Positions 8,388 through 16,985 of a stretch of 43,277 nt of DNA are shown piece by piece; position 1 is the stretch's first letter; each line of letters opens with the position of its first letter. This DNA comes from an uncultured beta proteobacterium. GTDB taxonomy: Bacteria; Pseudomonadota; Gammaproteobacteria; Burkholderiales; Burkholderiaceae_C. The stretch is from positions 1 through 43,277 of the forward strand of contig CAIKMZ010000152.1 in NCBI GenBank assembly GCA_903828665.1. Direction: 5' to 3'. Under the pieces are notes generated by a model. It did no database searches, was not told the DNA's origin, and saw nothing but the letters and a program-made list of their open reading frames with translations. The position numbers were made by a program, and so were the translations under genes.

Positions 8388-10490
8388 CTAATGGTTTTCA
8401 ATGCGCTGGCGCGCTCGCGCCAAGGCGATGTACCAATCCAGGCAGCCTGGATTAGCCATCGCTTCGCGGTGCACGACCTTTTCGAGTGGTTGCCCCAACA
8501 ACAACTTCTTGATGGGAAGTTCCTGCTTTTTTCCGGAGAGCGTGCGCGGAATTTCCGCCACCTGAAAGATCTCGTTTGGCACAAAACGCGGTGACAGCGC
8601 GCTCTTGATCGACTCCACGATCCTGGCCTTAAGCGGCGCGTCGAGTTCGGCACCCTCGCGCAGCACGACAAATAGCGGCATATAGCTTTCACGCCCAAGG
8701 TATTCCAGGTCCACCACCATCGAGTCCAGGACCTCCGGCAGAGCCTCGACCGCACTATAGATTTCACTGGTCCCCATGCGCAGGCCGTGACGGTTGATGG
8801 TGGCGTCACTTCGGCCATAAATGACGCAACCGCCATTGCGTCCAATTTTCAGCCAGTCGCCGTGGCGCCAGACTGCAGGCTTGCCAGCCTGCCCCGAGTA
8901 GGTATCGAAATAACTGGCCAGGTACCGCTGCTTGTCCGGATCACCCCAGAAGTACAGCGGCATGCTCGGTATCGGTTGGCAACAAACCAGTTCCCCGACT
9001 TCGTCGATGACGGGTTGGCCCTGTTCGTTCCACGCCTCGACCGCGCAGCCCAGCAAGCGGCACTGCATTTCGCCAACGACCAAGGGTAACTCGCGGTTGC
9101 CGCCGATAAAGGCACCCGCGAAATCGGTGCCACCGGAGATATTGCACCACCAGATATCGCCCCCACGCTCACGCACATCGATGACCCGCAGTTTTCGAAA
9201 CTGCTCCGTTCCCCAGGCTTGCGCCTCCGGACTCAGGGGCGAACCGGTGCTGCCGAGTGCGCGGATGCCGGAAAGATCGCCGCAGCTGCTCAGCTCAACG
9301 CCTGCTTTCTGGCAGTTGGCATAGAACGCGGCGCCAGCGCCAAAAAACGTCACCCCAAGGTCAGCTGCAAAGCGCCACAAGGTAGTCCAGTCCGGGGCCT
9401 GCTTGTTGCCGCTGGCGTCCACCGTGCTGCCACCTGGGTTGCCGTCGAAAAGGCAGCAGGTAGTGCCGCTGAGCAACCCGCTGAGTTGTGCGTTCCACAT
9501 CACCCAGCCGGTCGAGCTATACCAGTGGTAGCGTTCACCCAGCGTGTTGGATTCATAACTGCATCCGATATCGTTATGCAGGCACTTAAGTGCCAGCGCC
9601 ACCAGAATGGTTCCGCCATGGCTGTGCACGATGGCTTTGGGCAGGCCGGTGGTGCCACTGGAATAGACAATCCACAAAGGATGGTCAAACGCCAGCCAAA
9701 GCGGCTCGAAGGTTGATGTTTCAGCATCGTTTCTCGCTGTCGCCACCGTGAAGCGTTCACAACTCGCCACATCAGTGATAGCGCAGAAATCCAATCCAAG
9801 GTTGTCCTGCAGGATGACATGCCGCACCGTCGGCAGCGCGGCACAGAGCTCGGCAACCACGGCCCGGCGATCAAAGTCACGCCCACCGTAGCGCACGCCA
9901 TCACAGGCGATCAGGACTTTGGGCTCGATTTGCTTGAAGCGGTCCAATACCGCGCTGCTACCCATATCGGGTGCGCAAATGCTCCAGACTGCGCCGATAC
10001 TGACCGTCGCCAGAAATGCAACGATCGCCTCCTGCGTGTTCGGCAGGTACGCGACAACCCGTTCGCCAGGTTGAACACCCAAGGCCCTCAGGTAGAGCGC
10101 GAGCGAGGCGACCTGACGCTGCAGTTCAGGCCAGCTCAGGTTGCGGGCCGGCGCCGTGCCCAGACTATTTTCGTTGTGACTCAGGACGGCTGGTAAACCC
10201 GCGGCGTGGGCTGGCGCCACATGACGCAGCACCTGGCGTGCATAGTTGGCTTGCGCGCCAACAAACCATTGGGTGTGCGGCATGGGTGCGCCATCGCACA
10301 CCACGTGGTGAGCGGCGGGCGACTGCAGGTCGAAATAATCCCAGATACTTTGCCAGAATGCGTCCAGGTCACTGGTCGACCAGCGCCATAGTGCTTCATA
10401 CGTATCAAACGAGAGACCACGTTGCGAATGCAACCAGTCTTGGTACAGGCGAATCTGAGGAATACAGGGTGGCTTGGCAGATTGCGTCAT
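8388..10490 (-). CDS. aacS: Acetoacetyl-CoA synthetase (acetoacetate-CoA ligase)
   Basis: A 700-residue ANL-superfamily enzyme that activates acetoacetate to acetoacetyl-CoA with ATP. The family-specific N-terminal domain (about residues 35-110, with WSTSDLDAFWQSIWDYFD) precedes the AMP-binding domain. The ATP motif is IVYSSGTTGLPKAIVHSHGG (about residues 272-291), the A5-type segment lies near NISGGTDFAGAF, and the hinge and C-terminal lysine motif occur as YGRSDATINRHGLRMGTSEIY and PRTLSGKKQELPIKK. All catalytic motifs look intact. It belongs to ketone body or polyhydroxybutyrate turnover. It is divergent from a thioesterase with 114 bp between the starts. Confidence 0.95.
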   Translation of the reverse strand: MTQSAKPPCIPQIRLYQDWLHSQRGLSFDTYEALWRWSTSDLDAFWQSIWDYFDLQSPAAHHVVCDGAPMPHTQWFVGAQANYARQVLRHVAPAHAAGLPAVLSHNENSLGTAPARNLSWPELQRQVASLALYLRALGVQPGERVVAYLPNTQEAIVAFLATVSIGAVWSICAPDMGSSAVLDRFKQIEPKVLIACDGVRYGGRDFDRRAVVAELCAALPTVRHVILQDNLGLDFCAITDVASCERFTVATARNDAETSTFEPLWLAFDHPLWIVYSSGTTGLPKAIVHSHGGTILVALALKCLHNDIGCSYESNTLGERYHWYSSTGWVMWNAQLSGLLSGTTCCLFDGNPGGSTVDASGNKQAPDWTTLWRFAADLGVTFFGAGAAFYANCQKAGVELSSCGDLSGIRALGSTGSPLSPEAQAWGTEQFRKLRVIDVRERGGDIWWCNISGGTDFAGAFIGGNRELPLVVGEMQCRLLGCAVEAWNEQGQPVIDEVGELVCCQPIPSMPLYFWGDPDKQRYLASYFDTYSGQAGKPAVWRHGDWLKIGRNGGCVIYGRSDATINRHGLRMGTSEIYSAVEALPEVLDSMVVDLEYLGRESYMPLFVVLREGAELDAPLKARIVESIKSALSPRFVPNEIFQVAEIPRTLSGKKQELPIKKLLLGQPLEKVVHREAMANPGCLDWYIALARARQRIENH

Positions 10491-10604
10491 GTCCCAAGGT
10501 TAATCCGGATTTGCCTTCGATAACAATAGCGACTGACCCTCGTTTGACAGTGTCGCTGATCCCTATTGCTTATAGTTCCAGCTGTCTTTCTTATTGGAGC
10601 CCCC

Positions 10605-11027
10605 ATGCGCATCTGGAACAAAGTCATTTCGGTCGAAGAACTCACCGCCATTCACGTCGACACAACCGTGGCGCATCTCGGCATCGAGTTTTTGGAAATC
10701 GGCGACGACTTCATCCGGGCTCGCGTGTCGGTGGACCATCGGACGCGACAGCCCTATGGCCTGCTCCACGGCGGCGTCAGTGTGGTGCTGGCCGAAACCC
10801 TGGGTTCGTGCGGTGCGGCATTTTCCAATCCGGATGGTTACCGCGCTGTCGGGCTCGACATCAACGCCAATCACATCCGGAGCACGACAAGTGGCTGGGT
10901 AACCGGTGTAGCGCGTCCGGTCCACCTGGGGCGCAGCACCCAGGTCTGGCAGATTGATATGCACAACGATGCCGGCGAACTGACATGCGTCTCGCGCATC
11001 ACGATGGCGATCCTGGCACCTCGCTGA
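10605..11027 (+). CDS. Hotdog-fold acyl-CoA thioesterase (PaaI/YdiI type)
   Basis: A 140-residue single hotdog domain. The conserved GLLHGGVSVVLAETLGSCGA (about residues 48-67) has the HGG turn and the downstream Glu that acts as base in the YdiI/4-HBA-CoA thioesterase type, followed by GLDINANHIRS and VTGVARPVHLGRSTQVW. It should hydrolyse an acyl-CoA or aroyl-CoA thioester; the substrate cannot be read from the sequence. ATG 10605 has GGAG eight bases upstream and is preferred over an earlier in-frame start at 10566. It is divergent from aacS. Confidence 0.88.
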   Translation: MRIWNKVISVEELTAIHVDTTVAHLGIEFLEIGDDFIRARVSVDHRTRQPYGLLHGGVSVVLAETLGSCGAAFSNPDGYRAVGLDINANHIRSTTSGWVTGVARPVHLGRSTQVWQIDMHNDAGELTCVSRITMAILAPR

Positions 11028-11065
11028 TGCCCTGAAGCTGCGCCCGCATATTGCCGATTGCCGGA

Positions 11066-11641
11066 TCAGGCGTCGCCGCGCGCCAGTTTTTCACTACGCC
11101 AGTAGACGTCATCGCCCACGGTGCCATCCGTACGGTAGCGGTTGAGCACGCGAGCCAGTACAAACAACAGGTCGGAAAGGCGGTTCAGGTATTGGCGGGG
11201 CGTGTCTTTCAACGCGTCCTGCGCTTCCAGCGCGACAACGGCGCGCTCGGCACGCCGTGCTACTGTGCGACAGACATGGGCCTGTGCTGCGGCGCGGGTA
11301 CCCGCCGGCAGAATGAACTCCTGCAAACGTGGCAGTGCCTCGTTGTGCTCGGCCAGCGCGGCGTCCAGTGCCAGGACAGCTTCAGCCTTGAGCAATTCAA
11401 AACCGGGGATCGACAGTTCGCCGCCCAGATTGAAGAGCTGATGTTGAATTTCTACCAGCAAGGTGCGCATACCGCCTGGCATATCCTCGCACAGCAAGAC
11501 ACCTATGTTGGAGTTGAGCTCGTCAACATCGCCCATCGCATGCACACGCAGGCTGTTCTTCGAAACGCGGGTGTTGTCGCCCAGGCCGGTGCTGCCATCG
11601 TCACCGGTGCGAGTGGCGATCTGCGTCAGTCGTTGTCCCAT
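11066..11641 (-). CDS. PduO-type ATP:cob(I)alamin adenosyltransferase
   Basis: A 191-residue enzyme that transfers the adenosyl group of ATP to cob(I)alamin to make coenzyme B12. The ATP-binding N terminus is TRTGDDGSTGLGDNTRVSK (residues about 10-28), then GDVDELNSNIGVLL, and the conserved C-terminal block is YLNRLSDLLFVLARVLNR (about residues 150-167). The length fits the family. It may support B12-dependent enzymes such as methylmalonyl-CoA mutase, which are not in the window. It is divergent from the D-lactate dehydrogenase gene. Confidence 0.92.
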   Translation of the reverse strand: MGQRLTQIATRTGDDGSTGLGDNTRVSKNSLRVHAMGDVDELNSNIGVLLCEDMPGGMRTLLVEIQHQLFNLGGELSIPGFELLKAEAVLALDAALAEHNEALPRLQEFILPAGTRAAAQAHVCRTVARRAERAVVALEAQDALKDTPRQYLNRLSDLLFVLARVLNRYRTDGTVGDDVYWRSEKLARGDA

Positions 11642-11745
11642 AATGAAGCTCCTGTTTTCGACCTATTGTTGCAGCAAAATACAAGTCTGCAATTTTCCGG
11701 GACAAGCCGCAGAACAACCTTGTTCTCCATTCGTTGAAAGTACCC

Positions 11746-13164
11746 ATGAATACCCAGGCATCGCCCCTTGTTCCTGTCATCAAGCCACGCGAAATACCAG
11801 TCGCACTGATCGACGCGCTGAAGAACCGTTTTTCCGAGCAGTGCTCCACAGCTCTGGTGGTGCGCGAGCAGCATGGTCGCGATGAGTCCTCATTCGAGGC
11901 ACCGCCCCCCGCGGCGGTGGTGTTTGCCCAGACTACGAAGGACGTGGCAGACGCGATCAAGCTGGCCAGCGAGTTCAATGTGCCGGTGATTCCGTTTGGC
12001 GTTGGCACCTCGCTCGAAGGCCATCTGCTGGCAGTGCAAGGTGGCATCAGCGTCGATGTCAGCCGCATGAACCAGATGCTCGCCATCAACGCAGAAGACC
12101 TGACGGTGACGGTCCAGGCTGGCGTCACGCGCAAGCAGCTCAATGAAGCGGTCAAGTCCACCGGTCTGTTCTTTCCGATCGATCCCGGCGCAGACGCCAC
12201 TCTGGGCGGCATGAGTGCAACACGCGCCAGCGGCACCAACGCCGTGCGCTACGGCACCATGCGCGAGAACGTGCTGGCACTGGAAGTGGTCACGGCCAGC
12301 GGCGAGGTCATCCGTACCGGTACCCGCGCCAAGAAGAGCAGCGCTGGCTATGACTTGACGCGCCTGCTGGTGGGTTCCGAAGGCACGTTGGGCGTGATCA
12401 CGGAGGTGACGGTCAAGCTTTATCCCTTGCCGGAAGCGATCTCGGCGGCCATTTGTTCCTTCCCCAGCATCGAAGCTGCCGTGCGCACCACGATCCAGAT
12501 CATCCAACTCGGCATTCCGATCGCGCGCGTCGAGTTGATTGACGGCAAGACCATGCGCATGGTCAACGCCTATGCCAAGCTGGGACTGCGTGAAGAGCCT
12601 TTGCTGCTGATGGAGTTTCACGGCTCGCCTGCCAGCGTGCAGGAACAAGCCGAGACCGTGCAACAGATCGCGAGCGAGTTTGGTGGCACTGCGTTCGAAT
12701 GGGCCACGACGCCTGAAGAACGAACACGCCTGTGGACGGCCCGCCACAACGCCTACTTCGCCGCGATTCAATCGAAACCTGGATGCCGCGCCATTTCAAC
12801 CGACACCTGCGTCCCGATCTCACGCCTGGCAGATTGCTTGCTCGATTCAGTGATTGAAGCGGATGCCAGCGGCATCCCCTACTTCCTTCTCGGTCATGTG
12901 GGCGATGGCAATTTCCACTTTGGCTATTTGATCGATCCCGCCAAACCTGAAGAGCGCGAGGTGGCAGAAAAGCTCAACCATGCGCTGGTCGCGCGTGCGC
13001 TGCGACTGGAAGGCACCTGCACGGGCGAGCATGGCGTGGGCCTGCACAAGATGGATTTTCTGGTGTCCGAGACGGGTGTCGGCGCCGTCAACATGATGCG
13101 CAGCATCAAGCGTGCGCTCGACCCGAAGAACATCATGAATCCGGGCAAGATCTTCACACTGTAG
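11746..13164 (+). CDS. dld: D-lactate dehydrogenase (cytochrome), FAD-linked
   Basis: A 472-residue flavoprotein of the GlcD/DLD family. The FAD-binding domain (about residues 50-225) has PFGVGTSLEGHLLAVQGGISVD and PIDPGADATLGGMSATRASGTNAVRYGTM in the usual order, then VGSEGTLGVITEVTVKLYP. The C-terminal substrate domain has HVGDGNFH, EGTCTGEHGVG and ALDPKNIMNPGKIF, all typical. The GTSLEGH pattern favours a D-lactate over a glycolate enzyme. No FeS partner subunit lies next to it, as expected for the single-chain type. ATG 11746 has a GAAAG-like ribosome site. Confidence 0.85.
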   Translation: MNTQASPLVPVIKPREIPVALIDALKNRFSEQCSTALVVREQHGRDESSFEAPPPAAVVFAQTTKDVADAIKLASEFNVPVIPFGVGTSLEGHLLAVQGGISVDVSRMNQMLAINAEDLTVTVQAGVTRKQLNEAVKSTGLFFPIDPGADATLGGMSATRASGTNAVRYGTMRENVLALEVVTASGEVIRTGTRAKKSSAGYDLTRLLVGSEGTLGVITEVTVKLYPLPEAISAAICSFPSIEAAVRTTIQIIQLGIPIARVELIDGKTMRMVNAYAKLGLREEPLLLMEFHGSPASVQEQAETVQQIASEFGGTAFEWATTPEERTRLWTARHNAYFAAIQSKPGCRAISTDTCVPISRLADCLLDSVIEADASGIPYFLLGHVGDGNFHFGYLIDPAKPEEREVAEKLNHALVARALRLEGTCTGEHGVGLHKMDFLVSETGVGAVNMMRSIKRALDPKNIMNPGKIFTL

Positions 13165-13188
13165 CGCGGGGACGCCACCCGCCCCGCG
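13165..13188. terminator. Hairpin between convergent dld and parB
   Basis: CGCGGGG (13165-13171) pairs with CCCCGCG (13182-13188) directly after the dld stop. There is no T run on either side, so termination is plausible but not shown. The position between convergent genes supports it. Confidence 0.4.
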
Positions 13189-13214
13189 AGATGATGATTT
13201 CTGCGGGTATGAGA

Positions 13215-14156
13215 TCAGCGCGTAGCGCCGCGCGTGAGCTTGTCAATCAGGCCATTGAGTTCGTCTAGCGAGCCAAACCGGATTGCAAGTTCACCCATCT
13301 CCTCCAGCCGCCCCGCCCGTTTGACACGCTTCTTGACCCGCACTTCGACCTCGGCGGTGAGCAAGTCGGACAATTCTTCTTCGACCCGCTTGATGTCGCG
13401 CGATTTCTCTTTCTTTGGCTTGACCGAGGTGAGGTTGAATTCGGCCCCAAGCTTTTTGGCAAGACTCTCCGCTTCCCGCACCGACATCTTGCGGGCGCTG
13501 ATCTGACTGGCTGCCGTGATCTGAGTCGCGCGATCCAGAACCAGAAGGGCGCGCGCATGACCCATGTCCAGGTCACCCGCCATCAACATGGTCTGCACCG
13601 GATCCGCCAGATTGAGCAAGCGCAGGAGATTGCTGGCGGCACTTCGCGACCGCCCAACGGCTTGGGCCGCCTGTTCGTGAGTGAGTCCAAACTCTTTGAT
13701 AAGCCTTTGCAGACCTTGGGCCTCCTCGAGAGGATTGAGATCTTCGCGCTGGATATTCTCGATCAACGCCATGGCGGCGGCGACTTCATTGGGAACATCA
13801 CGCACCAGCACCGGGACGCTGTCGAGTCCAGCCAGCTTGGCGGCGCGGAAGCGGCGCTCGCCGGCGATGATTTCGTACTTGCCCTCATTCTCGCCATCGT
13901 GGAGCCGACGTACCAGAATCGGTTGCAGAATGCCCTGTGCCTTGATCGACTCAGCCAACTCGTACAAAGCGCCCTCGTCCATGCGGGTCCGCGGCTGGTA
14001 CATGCCAGGCACCATGTCTGCCAGCAGGAGCGATGCCGGTACACCCGGACTGACCGCGCTGCCACTGGACGCATCGAATGCCGCCGAGTCATTTACTTTC
14101 GGACCGAGCAACGCTTCAAGTCCGCGGCCCAGGCCTTTTGGTTTTTTGGTGACCAT
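13215..14156 (-). CDS. parB: Chromosome partitioning protein ParB
   Basis: A 313-residue ParB/Spo0J protein that binds parS and, in the family, spreads along DNA as a CTP-dependent clamp. The N-terminal tail has the ParA-contact type sequence KKPKGLGRGLEALLG. The CTPase domain has QPRTRMDEGALYELAESIKAQGILQP, AGERRFRA (box II) and ENIQREDLNPLEEA. The helix-turn-helix is LTHEQAAQAVGRSRSAASNLLRL (about residues 158-180). A basic, Glu-rich linker leads to a C-terminal dimer domain. It is the last gene of the mnmG-parB run, 21 bases after the hydrolase, with AAAAGGA as ribosome site. Three parS sites lie 2-3.5 kb upstream. Confidence 0.97.
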   Translation of the reverse strand: MVTKKPKGLGRGLEALLGPKVNDSAAFDASSGSAVSPGVPASLLLADMVPGMYQPRTRMDEGALYELAESIKAQGILQPILVRRLHDGENEGKYEIIAGERRFRAAKLAGLDSVPVLVRDVPNEVAAAMALIENIQREDLNPLEEAQGLQRLIKEFGLTHEQAAQAVGRSRSAASNLLRLLNLADPVQTMLMAGDLDMGHARALLVLDRATQITAASQISARKMSVREAESLAKKLGAEFNLTSVKPKKEKSRDIKRVEEELSDLLTAEVEVRVKKRVKRAGRLEEMGELAIRFGSLDELNGLIDKLTRGATR

Positions 14157-14177
14157 TACTTTGTCCTTTTTAATTCT

Positions 14178-14741
14178 TCAATGAGCAGATTCTGGATGGC
14201 GGCGCGATCGATCAAGCCGTTGCAGCAATTCATACCCCGCCGACCAGTCACCGAGCCCTGAGTCGGCATTGATATGGCCCTGGTGGCCAGCGTCAATGTA
14301 TTCGGAGCCCCAGGCGCTGGCGAATTGGCGGGCCCGGGCCTGCGTGCAATAGGGGTCATTGCGACTACCCACGAGTGTGCTTGCAAAAGGCAAGCTCTGC
14401 AGGGGAATCGGCGACCAACTGGCGAGAACTGGGCGCAGCTCCTCTCGATCAGCATCACCCGGGGCCACCAGCAGCGCCGCGCTGACGAGGCGCGCGTTAC
14501 GCGAGTGTGCAGCCCACGCCGCCACCAGGAGACATCCGAGACTGTGCGCTACGAGAATCGCCGGCTCCGAGCCCTGAAGCAAAACATCTTCCAGTCGGGC
14601 GATCCAGTCGCCGCGCAGCGGCCGCATCCAGTCATGCTGATCCAAGCGCCGATAGCCGTGCAAACGCTCCCACCGGCTTTGCCAATGCTCGGGGCCGGAG
14701 TTCTGCCAGCCCGGCACGATCAAGATGTTGGCAGCTTTCAT
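14178..14741 (-). CDS. RBBP9/YdeN-type serine hydrolase between parA and parB
   Basis: A 187-residue alpha/beta hydrolase. It shares with the protein at 774-1352 the ILIVPGWQNSGPEHWQ start, the nucleophile elbow AHSLGC (Ser67), the NDPYC segment and the C-terminal GHIN His, so the catalytic triad looks complete. It lies 52 bases after parA and 21 bases before parB on the same strand, so all three are probably co-transcribed. No role for such an enzyme in chromosome segregation is known to me; it may simply travel with the operon. No signal peptide is visible. Confidence 0.85.
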   Translation of the reverse strand: MKAANILIVPGWQNSGPEHWQSRWERLHGYRRLDQHDWMRPLRGDWIARLEDVLLQGSEPAILVAHSLGCLLVAAWAAHSRNARLVSAALLVAPGDADREELRPVLASWSPIPLQSLPFASTLVGSRNDPYCTQARARQFASAWGSEYIDAGHQGHINADSGLGDWSAGYELLQRLDRSRRHPESAH

Positions 14742-14793
14742 TTGCTACTTATTTGATAGCTGATTGCATTTTGCGGAGGGTTGCCGGATTGGG

Positions 14794-15579
14794 CTACATC
14801 TTGTCAATGCGCTCGACCATTTCCCGGGCAAAAGCCACGAACGCCTGCGCGCCCTTGCTTGAAGGGTCAAACACGACACCCGGAACACCATAGCTGGGTG
14901 CCTCCGCCAAACGCACATTGCGCGGGATGACGGTATTGAACACCTTGTCACCAAAATGGTTCTTGAGTTGCTCACTGACCTGCTGCTGCAATGTGATGCG
15001 CGGGTCAAACATAACGCGCAGCAAACCGATGATGACCAACTCCTTGTTCAAGTTGGCATGCACCTGCTTGATGGTGTTGACGAGATCGGTGAGCCCCTCC
15101 AGAGCAAAGTATTCGCATTGCATCGGGACGATCACCCCATGCGCGCAGCACAGCCCGTTAAGCGTCAACATCGACAGGGACGGTGGACAATCAATCAAAA
15201 TGAAATCGTAATCCTGTTCCACCTCCCCCAGCGCCTGCTTGAGGCGCTTTTCGCGACGCTCAACATCGACCAGTTCGACTTCCGCCCCTGTCAATTCACG
15301 ATTGGCCCCGAGTATGTCGTAACTGCAGCCCGCTTCGACAAGTTTGTCGCTCTTGACCCGGGCTTCCGCCACCGAGGCAGACTCAAGCAGGACGTCATAA
15401 ATGGTGAGGTCAAGTCCGCGCTTGTCGACGCCCGATCCCATCGTGGCATTCCCCTGCGGATCGAGGTCTACCAACAACACACGCTGTCCGACCTGGGCCA
15501 GACCAGCCGCCAGATTGACAGCTGTGGTGGTCTTGCCAACACCGCCCTTTTGATTGGCGATGCAAAATATTTTGGTCAT
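14794..15579 (-). CDS. parA: Chromosome partitioning ATPase ParA (Soj)
   Basis: A 261-residue ParA/MinD-type ATPase. The deviant Walker A KGGVGKTTT with its signature lysine is at residues 11-19, DLDPQGNAT follows (about 38-46), and Walker B is FILIDCPPSLS (about 127-137). It drives ParB-parS complex movement along the nucleoid. Compact size without an N-terminal DNA-binding domain marks it as chromosomal type (Ib-like). It is encoded 39 bases after the LysE-type gene in the mnmG-rsmG-lysE-parA-hydrolase-parB run. Confidence 0.97.
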   Translation of the reverse strand: MTKIFCIANQKGGVGKTTTAVNLAAGLAQVGQRVLLVDLDPQGNATMGSGVDKRGLDLTIYDVLLESASVAEARVKSDKLVEAGCSYDILGANRELTGAEVELVDVERREKRLKQALGEVEQDYDFILIDCPPSLSMLTLNGLCCAHGVIVPMQCEYFALEGLTDLVNTIKQVHANLNKELVIIGLLRVMFDPRITLQQQVSEQLKNHFGDKVFNTVIPRNVRLAEAPSYGVPGVVFDPSSKGAQAFVAFAREMVERIDKM

Positions 15580-15618
15580 GGGATGCTTACCTGATGTGAC
15601 ATGAAATGGGAATCGGCA

Positions 15619-16233
15619 TTAACGTGTCAACGCCAGTTTGACGCCAAAGCCGAGCAAAAAGACGCCCGCCAGTTTCTCCAGCGCAGTGGAGATGATTGGA
15701 TTGGCGCGCAAGCGCTCGGCCAGAAAATGGGTCAGCATCACCACAATGAAACCATAGGCAAAAGTGAGCGCGGCAATGGTCATGGCCATGACGGCGAACG
15801 TCGTCATGCCTTGATGTCGGACCGGGTCCACGAACAGAGGGAAGAATGCCATATAGAAGACAATTGCTTTTGGGTTGAGCAAGGTGATCATGAAGGCTTG
15901 GCGCAGATAGTGATGCGGCCTGATCTGCAATATCGGCGCAGACCCCTGCTTTGCCAGAATCATCTTGCCACCGAGCCAAGCCAGGTAAGCGGCACCAAGC
16001 CACTGGACCGCCTGGAATGCGGCGGGATAGGTACCGAGCAGAGCGGCGACGCCTGCCACGGCGAGCCACATTAAGACCTGATCCCCGAAGATGACGCCAA
16101 AGGTCGCAGCCAAGCCACCCCCAATGCCACCCTTGCCCGTGGAGGTAATCAAGGCCAGATTTCCCGGACCAGGAATCAACAGAAAAACAATGATTGCGAT
16201 GGCAAATGCGCCATAGTCGACTATGCCAAACAT
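15619..16233 (-). CDS. LysE/RhtB family amino-acid exporter
   Basis: A 204-residue inner-membrane protein with about six hydrophobic segments. The LysE-family features are the N-terminal FLLIPGPGNLALITSTGKGGIGGGLAATFGVIFGD and the mid-protein FMITLLNPKAIVFYMAFFP. Members export amino acids or related small molecules; the substrate is not readable here. It lies between rsmG and parA on the same strand (56 and 39 bases from its neighbours), which is not a functional partner position I can explain. Confidence 0.9.
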   Translation of the reverse strand: MFGIVDYGAFAIAIIVFLLIPGPGNLALITSTGKGGIGGGLAATFGVIFGDQVLMWLAVAGVAALLGTYPAAFQAVQWLGAAYLAWLGGKMILAKQGSAPILQIRPHHYLRQAFMITLLNPKAIVFYMAFFPLFVDPVRHQGMTTFAVMAMTIAALTFAYGFIVVMLTHFLAERLRANPIISTALEKLAGVFLLGFGVKLALTR

Positions 16234-16289
16234 GGGGGCGGGTTCTCGTTAGATAAGCACGCAGTTTACGGCAAGTCTTGCCGATCCCC

Positions 16290-16985
16290 TCAACCCGAAA
16301 CTGACGGCGCTTTTCTCATCCAGACAATGCAACGCTCGGCGCCCAGACCAGGTACCGAAAGCTGTTCCACGTGAAACACGATGACGCTTGGCGGCAGGGC
16401 CGCAATCTCCTCAACAGGGTACTTTCCCTTCATGGCGAGCCATACACCCCCATCTCGCAGCGCTGCAGCCGACCAACCAACGAAGTCACCGAGCGAGGCA
16501 AATGCGCGGGAGCTGATGACGTCATACTGATCGGTCAGACTTTCAACCCGCGCGTGCAAACCGCGCAGATTGGACAAGCCAAGCAACAGGGCTGCCTGCC
16601 GGACAAAAGCCGCCTTTTTTGCCACCGCATCAACGCAATCCACCACCAAATCAGGGCAGCAAATGGCGATTACAACGCCGGGCAAACCCGCTCCGGAACC
16701 AACGTCCAGTAACCGCACCGGCAGCGCCCCAAACTTTTCAACCCCTTCGGCTGGCGCCAGGCAAGGCTCACTCAAAGCTTGCCGCAATGGCGAGACCACA
16801 GCCAAACTGTCCAACAAATGGTGCGTCATCATCTCGGCCGGACTTCTGACTGCCGTAAGGTTGTACACCTTGTTCCACTTCTGGATCAGCTCCAGATAAT
16901 CAAGCAGGCGCTGAACTTGCGCCTCGTCAATCGTCAGCGACAGATCCGCCAAGCCCGCGCGCAACTCCGCTTCCCAAGCACGCAT
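16290..16985 (-). CDS. rsmG: 16S rRNA (guanine527-N7)-methyltransferase RsmG (GidB)
   Basis: A 231-residue SAM-dependent methyltransferase that modifies G527 of 16S rRNA. The SAM-binding glycine motif is LLDVGSGAGLPGVVIAI (about residues 92-108), preceded by MMTHHLLDSLAV, followed by SSRAFASLGDFV. The ATG 16985 overlaps the mnmG stop by one base (TGATG), indicating coupling. A canonical parS site lies within the coding sequence near the 3' end and is read as VFHVEQ (about residues 203-208), a stretch that is normally variable in this enzyme. Confidence 0.95.
   Translation of the reverse strand: MRAWEAELRAGLADLSLTIDEAQVQRLLDYLELIQKWNKVYNLTAVRSPAEMMTHHLLDSLAVVSPLRQALSEPCLAPAEGVEKFGALPVRLLDVGSGAGLPGVVIAICCPDLVVDCVDAVAKKAAFVRQAALLLGLSNLRGLHARVESLTDQYDVISSRAFASLGDFVGWSAAALRDGGVWLAMKGKYPVEEIAALPPSVIVFHVEQLSVPGLGAERCIVWMRKAPSVSG
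16363..16378. other. parS: parS site 1 (ParB binding), inside rsmG
   Basis: TGTTCCACGTGAAACA, which equals the well-known B. subtilis parS sequence. It lies 2.2 kb from parB and about 1 kb from two further copies. ParB loads on such sites to form the partition complex. Confidence 0.92.

Noticed and set aside
10016..10957. Rightward 313-codon open frame
   Set aside because: It runs antisense to the start of aacS and then out of frame through the thioesterase; no domain and no coding signature.
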